Assembly (NCBI GenBank): GCA_002713385.1
Contig: PAWC01000059.1
Location: forward strand, 2,441 to 26,240
Origin: Fidelibacterota bacterium
Lineage (GTDB): Bacteria > Fidelibacterota > Marinisomatia > Marinisomatales > TCS55
DNA: 23,800 nucleotides
Reading direction: 5' to 3'
The first letter of the stretch is position 1; the number at the start of each line of letters is the position of its first letter. Positions 13,722 through 21,647 of this stretch are shown here, piece by piece. Under the pieces are notes generated by a model that saw only the letters and a program-made list of their open reading frames with translations, did not search any database and was not told the DNA's origin. A program made the position numbers and the translations under genes.

Positions 13722-15515
13722 ATGTTGACCTCAGCAAAGATACTTATTGTGGGCGGTGCTTCGCTGGATACCCTCACTATCAACAGCATAAATTATACTT
13801 CACCAGGCGGAGCTGGCTTGTACACCGCTCTGGCTGCTGTCAAATGCGGTGCAGACGTAACATTGTTAGCACCTTTACCGAATCCTATGCCCGAAGAACT
13901 CACCCAAGCTGCAGCTCTTGTAAACTGGATCGGGCCAACAATCACACCCGCAGAGTTGCCTGTTTTTCATATCATTCAGGAACAAGGGAAAACAATATAC
14001 ACGAAAACATTTTTTGGCGCAGAAGAGTCATTAAAGACAGATGTTTTACCTAGTAATCTTTCTGAATTCGATCTTGTCCATGTAGCACCGCTGGGTGACA
14101 CGACCAGACAGTGTCATTTTATTAACGCCTGTCGTGATCGAAATGCAAAAATCATTTCCGCCGGCACTGGAATGCCCCTGATCAAAAACAATCTTGAAAA
14201 AATAAGTGCAGTCATTCAAAGTGTTGATCTTTTTTTTATGAATGAAGAAGAAGCTCACCTGATTTTTCCCGATACAAAACACATTAAAACATCCACTGGC
14301 AAAGTTCTTTTTGTAACCAAGGGTCCAAAAGGTACATCCGTTTATATTGGCGATCATGAAATAGACATTGAATCTGTTGATACAAACGGGCTGGATCCCA
14401 CGGGTGCCGGTGATACATTTTGTGGTGCTACCATTACAGGAACTGCATGTGGTGAACATCCGCTAAAAGCTGCGTTGGCCGCTTCAGCGCTTGCTGCAGA
14501 AATGATCTCGGGCATCGGACCGGAGAACCTTTTAAAAAAATCAAAATCACCGGAAATCCATGCAGACGAACGTGTTCAGGTGAATCAAGATCAGGTTCGA
14601 CGTACAGCAAAACTCATATCCGGACTAAAAAAAGAAAAACCATATAATTTTATTGCCTCTTCCCTTCCAAATATTGATCATCCACTAACAGTGAATTATT
14701 TCTTCGCCACTACTCTGCAGCAATTCAGTTTCTGGACTACAAGAAATGAATTTTATCATTTGCCATTGATAGAAACCATTGGTGGAGAAAAACTCAAAGG
14801 AGCCTTTTATCTTTTTATGGCTTACCAACAAAAGTTGGAGAATGATCCCGAATATTTTTCTCCGGAAAGACAAGCCAATCAAACTTTGGATGAAATGGTG
14901 GAATTATTTCGTGCTGATGATGGAAAAGATGTTATGCCAGCCGTGGAACTGCATTTGGCAGCCGCTCATCGTTACGGCAAAACCATGTTGAATTTGGGAT
15001 GGACACCACAAAGCATCATAAAAACAGCATTAGAGACCGATCATCCTTTGAAATCATTCCTGGGTATGCTGGATCATGTTGGTGGTTACAGGGAAGATCC
15101 CTTAAGAAAAAAAAGTGCATTACTGGCTATGATACTTAATAACCGCCCGGAGAAATATTTCGAATTTGGAGAAAATGAATTTCTACCGCCAATCATTGAT
15201 TACCATTGTATGCGCTCCAATCTGCGTATGGGTCTTATAGATGTTGTAGACAATAATTTGCGAAATAATCTAGAAAACAGAGCACTCGTAAGTGAAAATG
15301 ATGAATGGGCAGTTCGTTACGCAGCTTATCGTGCTGTGGATCAGTTGCCTATTCTATCGGGTAGGTCTATGGCAACAGTGGATGAATATTTTTTCTTTTC
15401 CAGGAAGCGCTGCCCTGAAATGACTGTCCCGGAATGTTCCGTTTGTAGTGCAGATCCTGTATGTGCACACCGCAAAGAATTGTTTCAGCCTGTTATCCGA
15501 ACAGATTTTTATTAA
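13722..15515 (+). CDS. PfkB-family kinase fused to a Qng1/DUF2419-like glycosylase domain with a Cys4 tail
   Basis: Residues 1-265 are a PfkB/ribokinase-type kinase: GGASLDT (11-17), the substrate-side PGGAG (28-32), NEEEA (174-178) and the signature DPTGAGDTF (225-233) with catalytic D231. Residues about 305-597 form a second domain resembling, to my eye, the queuosine-nucleotide glycosylase Qng1 (DUF2419): HPL (320-322), F-S-F-W (335-338), KLKGAFYLFMAY (357-368), the FRADDGKDVMP segment (396-406), the IIDYHCMR segment (491-498) with D493 in the place of Qng1's key Asp, and a C-terminal RTDFY. Just before that end lies C564-X7-C572-X2-C575-X5-C581, like the iron-sulfur motif of EndoIII/MutY glycosylases. 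The kinase call is firm. The glycosylase call is remote similarity from memory; a helix-hairpin-helix DNA glycosylase relative is the alternative. The DUF1801 gene follows after eight bases. Confidence 0.8.
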   Translation: MLTSAKILIVGGASLDTLTINSINYTSPGGAGLYTALAAVKCGADVTLLAPLPNPMPEELTQAAALVNWIGPTITPAELPVFHIIQEQGKTIYTKTFFGAEESLKTDVLPSNLSEFDLVHVAPLGDTTRQCHFINACRDRNAKIISAGTGMPLIKNNLEKISAVIQSVDLFFMNEEEAHLIFPDTKHIKTSTGKVLFVTKGPKGTSVYIGDHEIDIESVDTNGLDPTGAGDTFCGATITGTACGEHPLKAALAASALAAEMISGIGPENLLKKSKSPEIHADERVQVNQDQVRRTAKLISGLKKEKPYNFIASSLPNIDHPLTVNYFFATTLQQFSFWTTRNEFYHLPLIETIGGEKLKGAFYLFMAYQQKLENDPEYFSPERQANQTLDEMVELFRADDGKDVMPAVELHLAAAHRYGKTMLNLGWTPQSIIKTALETDHPLKSFLGMLDHVGGYREDPLRKKSALLAMILNNRPEKYFEFGENEFLPPIIDYHCMRSNLRMGLIDVVDNNLRNNLENRALVSENDEWAVRYAAYRAVDQLPILSGRSMATVDEYFFFSRKRCPEMTVPECSVCSADPVCAHRKELFQPVIRTDFY

Positions 15516-15523
15516 TTTCTATC

Positions 15524-15970
15524 ATGGTCCAGATTAAAACTAAAACTGTTGAAGACTATTTAAATGAACTACCAGATGACCGCCAGGCAGCTATTGCTGC
15601 ATTACGAGAAATAATTCTTGATAATATTCCCGGTGGTTATGTTGAAACTATAAATTGGGGTGCGATCAGTTACGAAATTCCTTTGGAAACCTACCCAGAC
15701 ACGTATAACGGCAAACCTCTTTCCTATGTGGCGTTGGCATCACAAAAACAGCACATGGCGGTGTATATGCACGGTGTATATGCAGACCCAAAACAATTAA
15801 AAATCTTAACGGATGCCTTTAAAGACATGGGGGTAAAACTAAATATGGGCAAATCATGTATCCGCTTTACGAAACTGGAAAAGATACCATTGGATACAAT
15901 CGGGAATCTCATCGCTATGACTTCAGTGGAAGATTATATAAAACACTATGAAAAGGTTAAGAAAAAATAG
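15524..15970 (+). CDS. DUF1801 family protein
   Basis: This 148-residue cytoplasmic protein fits the DUF1801 (YdhG-like) alpha/beta family. It has VEDYLNELPDDRQAAIAALREII at the start, INWGAISYEI, then YVALASQKQHMAVYMHG in the middle and a KSCIRFTKLEKIPLDTI segment, all typical of the family. Its biochemical role is unestablished; some members are annotated as iron chaperones on weak grounds. The ATG at 15524 is preferred to an in-frame start at 15461 because the latter lies within the upstream gene and adds 21 atypical residues. It is probably co-transcribed with the kinase fusion. It converges on mutL with only 11 bases between, and I see no terminator there. Confidence 0.8.
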   Translation: MVQIKTKTVEDYLNELPDDRQAAIAALREIILDNIPGGYVETINWGAISYEIPLETYPDTYNGKPLSYVALASQKQHMAVYMHGVYADPKQLKILTDAFKDMGVKLNMGKSCIRFTKLEKIPLDTIGNLIAMTSVEDYIKHYEKVKKK

Positions 15971-15981
15971 AATATTAAAAA

Positions 15982-17706
15982 TTATATTCGTTCGAAGCGC
16001 TTGTCCAGTTCTTCAATTGAAAGCTGAACAATGATCGGTCGCCCGTGGGGGCAATAGTAGGGATGATTTGTAGCGAACAGACGATTCACCAGTGCCTGCA
16101 TTTCCTGGATTGTCAAAGGATCACCAGCTTTCACAGCAGCATGACATGAATACGAGGCCGCAAGGCCTTCCTGCCAAGAACTGTATTTTTTCTTATTCTC
16201 CAGGTATGAATCCATAATATCACGAATAATGGTCTTTTCATTCCCCCACACCATTTCAGAGGGAATAGCTTCCACCATGACCGTATTTTTACCGAATTCC
16301 TGCATGCGAAATCCAAGCTTATTCAGATTGGGAAGAATATCCAGGAGAACAGAAAATTCATCAGCGGAAAACTCTAGTGTTTCCGGGAATAACAACGTTT
16401 GTGCTCCCAAAGGTGCTTTTTCAAATGCGTTCAAGGCGTCTTCAAACAAAACACGCTCATGAGCCACATGCTGATCGATGATCACCAAACCGCTATTGAT
16501 CTGGGAAACAATATATTTATCATGGATCTGCCAGATATTCCCGGTGCTGACCTCTTCTCCCTCGCTTTTCTTTTCAGAAAGTCTATCCATATATGTTTTC
16601 GCCCGCTGCAGTCCTTGTTGGATGGGTGTATCTACTGCAGACAATGACAGGGTCGCCTGTTGTAATGAGTTACCGAACTCTGGGAATTGTGTCTCCATTT
16701 TAGAAAAATCCGGAATGGTGTCTAATATGGAACGCAACGCATCTGCCACTGCCGATTTCAGTACATGGTATAACCGCCATTCGTCCTTGAAGCGCACTTC
16801 GATCTTCATGGGATGGACATTCACATCCACCTGGTCTGCCGGCTGCACCAGGTTGAGCACATAGAATGGATATTCACCCCTTTTAAGCAACGATTGATAG
16901 GCACTATAGACAGCGTTATTCAGCAGACGATGCTTTATAAAGCGGCGGTTCAGGAAAATATATTGCTCACCCGGACGCGAACGAACAAGGTTCAGACTCC
17001 CAACATAACCACTGATTGTAAAATCACCTTTGACGGTGTTTACTTCCAGTAAATGATCTCTGTATGTGGGATCCAATAAATTATTGATGCGTTCTTTTAA
17101 GCTCTCACTCTGGATATTCAGAATTTCTTTATCATCATGATACAATTTAAAGGCCACTTCAGGATAGGCAAGTCCATATCTACGAGCCATCGCAACTATC
17201 TGACGGAATTCAACTCGCTGGGACTTTAAAAATTTCTTTCTGGCAGGAGTGTTATAAAAAAGGTTGCGGACGTCAATGCGTGTTCCTTGAACAGGTTCAG
17301 CCGGCATTATTTCACCTGCTTCGCCATCGAGTATTGAAACAGCGAAGCCGCCATCACTATTGATACATGATGTCATTTCCATTTCCGAAACAGAGGCTAT
17401 ACTGGCCAGGGCTTCTCCCCGAAAACCAAGTGAATTGATATTGAATAAATCATCAATTGTTTCGATCTTATTCGTTGTATAGCGTTCGACTGCCAAATTC
17501 ATGTCATCCGGAGAAATTCCACCACCATTATCTGATACTTGAATAAGCTGGTGCCCTCCTTTTTCAATGACAATCGTGATTTCTGTGGCATTGGCATCCA
17601 GACTGTTCTCTACAAGCTCTTTAACCACTGACGCTGGTCGTTCCACTACTTCACCGGCGGCGATCTTGTTACGCAAGTCTGTAGATAATAGGTGGATTTT
17701 AGCCAT
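15982..17706 (-). CDS. mutL: DNA mismatch repair protein MutL (with endonuclease motif)
   Basis: MutL couples mismatch recognition by MutS to strand removal. The 574 residues show the GHKL ATPase motifs ELVENSLDA (30-38), DNGGGI (59-64) and GFRGEALASI (94-103), then the transducer domain with NVHPMKIEVRF (296-306). A linker at about 335-390 leads to the C-terminal dimerisation domain. That domain carries DQHVAHERVLFE (411-422), SCHAAVKAGDPL (520-531) and CPHGRP (552-557), the metal-binding set of nicking-competent MutL, so strand choice is probably methyl-independent. The start shares one base with the ftcD stop (TAATG), making it the distal gene of this operon. Confidence 0.97.
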   Translation of the reverse strand: MAKIHLLSTDLRNKIAAGEVVERPASVVKELVENSLDANATEITIVIEKGGHQLIQVSDNGGGISPDDMNLAVERYTTNKIETIDDLFNINSLGFRGEALASIASVSEMEMTSCINSDGGFAVSILDGEAGEIMPAEPVQGTRIDVRNLFYNTPARKKFLKSQRVEFRQIVAMARRYGLAYPEVAFKLYHDDKEILNIQSESLKERINNLLDPTYRDHLLEVNTVKGDFTISGYVGSLNLVRSRPGEQYIFLNRRFIKHRLLNNAVYSAYQSLLKRGEYPFYVLNLVQPADQVDVNVHPMKIEVRFKDEWRLYHVLKSAVADALRSILDTIPDFSKMETQFPEFGNSLQQATLSLSAVDTPIQQGLQRAKTYMDRLSEKKSEGEEVSTGNIWQIHDKYIVSQINSGLVIIDQHVAHERVLFEDALNAFEKAPLGAQTLLFPETLEFSADEFSVLLDILPNLNKLGFRMQEFGKNTVMVEAIPSEMVWGNEKTIIRDIMDSYLENKKKYSSWQEGLAASYSCHAAVKAGDPLTIQEMQALVNRLFATNHPYYCPHGRPIIVQLSIEELDKRFERI

Positions 17707-19406
17707 TAGCCTTCGATGATCTTTAGTGTTTGACGGAAAATCTTTCTTTCCAACTTTGATGCTTCATTCAAAAGTTCATCCACCTGTTTCTTTTTTCTGT
17801 TTGTATAGCGTTTATCTTTAACACCGGACAAATTGATCAACACATTCATGCAAGCTCCACGAACAGCTGCCAAAGCAACCTCCCCGGATACTCCCACATC
17901 ACTGACAGAATTTGGATTACCTTTTTTCACCAACTCATTAGCAATTTCTAAAACTGATAATGAAAGTTCTGCGGCTTCTAATGGAATTTCAATGGCGTAC
18001 TTGTTTGCAGCGAGGACTGCTTTTCGTTTAGCAATTTTTTCTTCATCAGAATTTGAAGGAAGTCGATTAGCATTCATAACCGTATTAAAGGCATTCGTAT
18101 CCTCATCTATCAAAAATGATAATCTATCTTTTATTTCTTGAGCTTTATTACCCATGGCATCCATTTCATCCTGCGATGCTTCAAACCCTTTCTTCTCATG
18201 GGTCAACGCTGCCACCATGGACACCAGAGCCGCACCGAGACTGCCAGCCAGGGCTGCTACGCTGCCACCGCCGGGAGCCGGAGAATTACTGGATAGTTCA
18301 TCGACAAATCCATCAGATGTCAGCTCCGATAACTTACCGGTGCTTTGACCAACAGCAAATTCAACAATTTTTTCCTCCGGTTTGAATGGATAAAGGTCAT
18401 TCAGACCCAAAGATTGCAGGGCACACTCAATAATGTCTGTTGCTGGTACGGCGGTGGTGCGGCGTTGTTTCTTTAGATAATGACGCCCGGCCATTAATAA
18501 AGCTTCTTTAGGGATCAATCCCACCAATTCACTACCGGTTACACGAATACCTCTCTCAATAGCTAACTCACAGGCTTTATCAAATACATCATGTATAGTG
18601 GACACTTTATAATTATTGAAATTGATAGAGATCTGTGCCCGCTTAAATTCATCGATATACCAACCTACACCTTTCACATCTTTGAACAATCCCGGAATTA
18701 TAACTGCTTTTCCATTTTCATCCCGTACAATTTTTCCATCCAACAAGTTAGGTGAATCCGGATTTGGAATACGTTTGCTTCGACCTTTTTCACGAAGCTC
18801 AAAAGCGATGTCTGTGGCCAAGCGCTGGTCTCGTGTATTCAAATTGATATTATAAGCAATTAAAAATTCTCTCGAACCCATAACCGTGGCTCCGCTTTTA
18901 GCATTGAATTTTGCCGGTCCGTAATCGGGTTTCCAATGGGGATCTTTCAATTTTATAGAAAGCCCTTCATATTCTCCCGCACGAATATTTGGCAAACTTT
19001 TCCGTTCTTCATTCTGGGCAGAATTTTCATAGAGATAAACCGGGATGGATAATTCCTTGCCCACCCGTTCAGCTACACGATGTGAAAGCTCAACACAATC
19101 TTTCGCGGTGACACTGCTGACAGGAATAAAGGGACACACATCCGTAGCTCCCATGCGTGCATGAGCACCGCTATGGTTGCGCATATCGATCACGTCCGCA
19201 GCAGTAACAATCGCCTGAAAAGCAGCTTCTTCTACATTCTCAACAGAACCCACGAATGTGACAACGGTACGATTTGTATCCTTTCCTGGATCGATATCCA
19301 GAAGAGTAATTCCCTCCACTGCTTCGATGGCAGTGGTGATCTTCTTTATCTTGGCCATATCACGGCCTTCGGAAAAATTAGGTACACACTCTACAAGCTG
19401 TTTCAT
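17706..19406 (-). CDS. ftcD: Fused glutamate formimidoyltransferase / formimidotetrahydrofolate cyclodeaminase
   Basis: It transfers the formimino group from formiminoglutamate to tetrahydrofolate, then releases ammonia to give methenyl-THF, the last steps of one histidine degradation route. Of 566 residues, about 1-330 are the transferase (VECVPNFSEGRD, NRTVVTF, DMRNHSGAHARMGATDVCPFIPV, SELVGLIPKEAL). About 365-566 are the cyclodeaminase (SPAPGGGSVAALAGSLGAAL, DEDTNAFN). Single-polypeptide fusion is known in vertebrates and several bacterial phyla including FCB members. No hut genes are nearby. The ATG at 19406 follows the small membrane protein by four bases, with an AGG upstream. Confidence 0.95.
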   Translation of the reverse strand: MKQLVECVPNFSEGRDMAKIKKITTAIEAVEGITLLDIDPGKDTNRTVVTFVGSVENVEEAAFQAIVTAADVIDMRNHSGAHARMGATDVCPFIPVSSVTAKDCVELSHRVAERVGKELSIPVYLYENSAQNEERKSLPNIRAGEYEGLSIKLKDPHWKPDYGPAKFNAKSGATVMGSREFLIAYNINLNTRDQRLATDIAFELREKGRSKRIPNPDSPNLLDGKIVRDENGKAVIIPGLFKDVKGVGWYIDEFKRAQISINFNNYKVSTIHDVFDKACELAIERGIRVTGSELVGLIPKEALLMAGRHYLKKQRRTTAVPATDIIECALQSLGLNDLYPFKPEEKIVEFAVGQSTGKLSELTSDGFVDELSSNSPAPGGGSVAALAGSLGAALVSMVAALTHEKKGFEASQDEMDAMGNKAQEIKDRLSFLIDEDTNAFNTVMNANRLPSNSDEEKIAKRKAVLAANKYAIEIPLEAAELSLSVLEIANELVKKGNPNSVSDVGVSGEVALAAVRGACMNVLINLSGVKDKRYTNRKKKQVDELLNEASKLERKIFRQTLKIIEG

Positions 19407-19410
19407 GTGC

Positions 19411-19554
19411 TTAACCTATTCCTGTAATTTTCATTAAATAATAAATCAGCCATATTATAACTACCAGTAATACAATTGTCCTTCCAAGAGAACTGGATGA
19501 TCTTCGCCGATCAATAATTCTTCTAAAAAAATGACCTTTATCATTCCTGATCAT
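19411..19554 (-). CDS. Small single-pass membrane protein, unknown function
   Basis: The ATG at 19554 overlaps the stop of the M50 protease gene in ATGA, and the 47-codon frame ends four bases before ftcD. This placement, like every other junction in the operon, argues for a real gene. The protein has a basic, polar N-terminal half (KGHFFRRIIDRRRSSSS), then a hydrophobic helix (GRTIVLLVVIIWLIYYLM) and a short tail, so an N-in single transmembrane segment is expected. I do not recognise a family. A longer in-frame start at 19608 lies inside the protease gene and is rejected. Confidence 0.6.
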   Translation of the reverse strand: MIRNDKGHFFRRIIDRRRSSSSLGRTIVLLVVIIWLIYYLMKITGIG

Positions 19555-20171
19555 AACCCGGCAAAAAGGAATAAAAAGAAATTCACAAAAGGACTCATGA
19601 CTATCCATATAGGTGAAATTTTCGTAAAATAACCAATCATGATCAAGCCCAGTAATATCTGTGGACCATACATCTGGAGTTTATAAACCAATTCTGGATT
19701 TTTTCGTGACATGATACCAGAGAATATTTGTGATCCATCCAATGGCGGTATCGGAATCATATTAAAAACCGCTAGCATAATATTAATTTGAGTAAATCTT
19801 AAAAGAATCATCAATGTGATCGAGCCATCCACAAGACCGGTACGGATAATCGTTCCACCCACAAATGCCAAAAGCAAATTTGCTGCCGGGCCGGCAAAGG
19901 CGATCTTCATCATATCCACCCGGGGATTAGCCAGATAGCGTGAATCCACCGGAACAGGTTTCGCCCAACCAAAGCCCACAAATAATATCATCAACGATCC
20001 AAAGGGGTCTAAATGCGCTAATGGATTCAGCGTGAGTCTTCCGGAATAACGGGCTGTGGGATCGCCCAGTTTATTGGCTACCCAGGCATGGGAAAATTCA
20101 TGAAAAACCAGAGCAAACACAAGCATTGGGATCAGGAGAATTAATACTTCAATTGGAACTCTAAATAACAT
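19551..20171 (-). CDS. Site-2 protease family (M50) membrane metalloprotease
   Basis: The 206-residue protein has several hydrophobic segments. The zinc motif HEFSH (24-28) lies in the first helix and NMIPIPPLDGS (about 137-147) is the third-ligand (Asp) motif of the family. The sequence between, GFGWAKPVPVD...NPRVDMMKIAFAGPAANLLLA, is typical of compact M50B members without PDZ domains. Substrates are unknown; such small S2P-like proteases are often in housekeeping operons. It starts three bases after xerD and overlaps the small membrane protein by four bases, which may be a partner. Confidence 0.93.
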   Translation of the reverse strand: MLFRVPIEVLILLIPMLVFALVFHEFSHAWVANKLGDPTARYSGRLTLNPLAHLDPFGSLMILFVGFGWAKPVPVDSRYLANPRVDMMKIAFAGPAANLLLAFVGGTIIRTGLVDGSITLMILLRFTQINIMLAVFNMIPIPPLDGSQIFSGIMSRKNPELVYKLQMYGPQILLGLIMIGYFTKISPIWIVMSPFVNFFLFLFAGL

Positions 20172-20174
20172 ATA

Positions 20175-21065
20175 CTACCACCGTGGATGAAACGTCCGAT
20201 GGACCTCCTTTAAATGTTCTTTGTCTAAATGGGTATAGATCTGTGTGGTGGAAATATCTGCATGACCCAGCATTTCCTGAACGGCCCGGAGATCTGCACC
20301 GCCTTCCAATAAATGAGTGGCAAAGGAATGACGCAAGGTGTGCGGGCTGACTTTTTTGGTAATACCAGCAGTCTGGCTCCATTTTTTCAAAATATTGTAA
20401 ACTGTCATGCGTGTGAGCGGTCTGCCGTTACGGCTCAGAAAAACAATGCCTTTCGTTTCGAGCTTGCGAGCTAACCCTGATCGTTCAAATCGAAGATAAT
20501 CATTCAACCTTTCCATGGCGCTTTTACCGATGGGTACCAGACGTTCCTTATTTCCTTTTCCAGACACGCGGACCATTTCATTTTTCAAAAGCATTCCAGT
20601 CAAGTTGAGATGACATACCTCTGACACACGTAGTCCAGTGGAATACAATATTTCAAGCAACGCTAGATCACGCCTGGCAAGGGGAGCTGCTTCATCCACA
20701 GCGTCCAAAATATCATCCACTTCCTGCACCGTTAACACTTCCGGCAGTTTCCGGGGTAGTTTTGGCGCTTCCAATAGTTGTGATGGATTGTTTTCTACCC
20801 AAAGTTCTGCGTTCAAAAATGAATGGTAGGAACGAATGGATGAAAAAACCCGGGAAATACTGGCTGGTGCTAAATGAGCATCGGATAATTCGCGGATAAA
20901 TCCGCGTATATGCTTCTGCTTTATGGCCTTGAGGTTACTCAAGCCCTTTGCTTCTAAATAGGATACATAGTTTTTAAGATCACGCTTGTAAGCATCGATG
21001 GTATTCAATGATAAATTTCTTTCCACGCGGAGCATGGTGATATAATCGTGGAGATGTGCTTCCAT
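20175..21065 (-). CDS. xerD: Site-specific tyrosine recombinase XerD/XerC
   Basis: It resolves chromosome dimers at dif during division. The 296 residues have the N-terminal SAM-like domain (about 1-90) and the catalytic set R146 (GLRVSE), Lys in GKGNKE (170-174), H242 and R245 (HTLRHS), H268 (LGH) and Y277, with the C-terminal FHPR typical of XerD. XerC cannot be excluded without a second copy for comparison. It is embedded in a housekeeping operon and no integrase-associated att sites or cargo are visible, so it is not a mobile-element integrase. It begins three bases after the gmhA stop. Confidence 0.93.
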   Translation of the reverse strand: MEAHLHDYITMLRVERNLSLNTIDAYKRDLKNYVSYLEAKGLSNLKAIKQKHIRGFIRELSDAHLAPASISRVFSSIRSYHSFLNAELWVENNPSQLLEAPKLPRKLPEVLTVQEVDDILDAVDEAAPLARRDLALLEILYSTGLRVSEVCHLNLTGMLLKNEMVRVSGKGNKERLVPIGKSAMERLNDYLRFERSGLARKLETKGIVFLSRNGRPLTRMTVYNILKKWSQTAGITKKVSPHTLRHSFATHLLEGGADLRAVQEMLGHADISTTQIYTHLDKEHLKEVHRTFHPRW

Positions 21066-21068
21066 AGG

Positions 21069-21647
21069 TTAACCTGTGACAGATTTTTCAACCATTTCAC
21101 AGAGAATGTGTTCCGCCAGCAAATGACCTTCCTGGATACGCTGGGTATCATCACTGGGAATGGAAATGGTAACATCACCCATATCTTTCAACACTCCACC
21201 AGTTTTACCGGTCAGAACAATAACAGTAATCCCTTTTTCTTTACAAGATTCAACTGCTTTAACCACATTCCTGGAATTGCCGCTTGTGGAAATAGCCATT
21301 AGTATATCGCCTGCTGATCCAAGTCCTTCGATCTGGCGGGAAAATATGGATTCGTAATCCGTATCATTCGACCAGGCCGTAATGAATGAGGTGTCCGTTG
21401 TTAGGGCTATGGATTGAATTGCTGGACGGTCATGACTGCGGAGTCCGCCCATGAGTTCGGCAGCCATGTGCTGAGCATCAGCAGCACTGCCACCATTACC
21501 ACACCACAAAATCTTATTTCCATTTTGAACAGCTGCAACCATCATTTCTGCTGCTTTTTCAATGTCTTCAACACTAGCAACGATCATAGTATTCTTTACA
21601 TCAGCACTTTCACGAATCTGATTGATTATCATCTGGCGATCGATCAT
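21069..21647 (-). CDS. gmhA: Sedoheptulose 7-phosphate isomerase
   Basis: GmhA starts the ADP-heptose pathway for the lipopolysaccharide inner core, from sedoheptulose 7-phosphate. The 192 residues carry the SIS-domain phosphate loop CGNGGSAADAQHMAAEL (49-65) with catalytic E64, STSGNS (120-125) and IQEGHLLAEH (171-180) with Q172, H175 and H180 as in the characterised enzymes. This indicates a Gram-negative envelope. Its ATG overlaps the GGGP-synthase stop in ATGA. Confidence 0.94.
   Translation of the reverse strand: MIDRQMIINQIRESADVKNTMIVASVEDIEKAAEMMVAAVQNGNKILWCGNGGSAADAQHMAAELMGGLRSHDRPAIQSIALTTDTSFITAWSNDTDYESIFSRQIEGLGSAGDILMAISTSGNSRNVVKAVESCKEKGITVIVLTGKTGGVLKDMGDVTISIPSDDTQRIQEGHLLAEHILCEMVEKSVTG

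Noticed and set aside
15971..15981. Terminator between the DUF1801 gene and mutL
   Set aside because: Only 11 AT-rich bases separate the converging genes and no hairpin can be drawn there.
20175..21065. Tyrosine recombinase as a phage or integrative-element integrase
   Set aside because: It is XerD-like in length and ending, embedded in a tight housekeeping operon, with no att repeats, tRNA target or cargo nearby.
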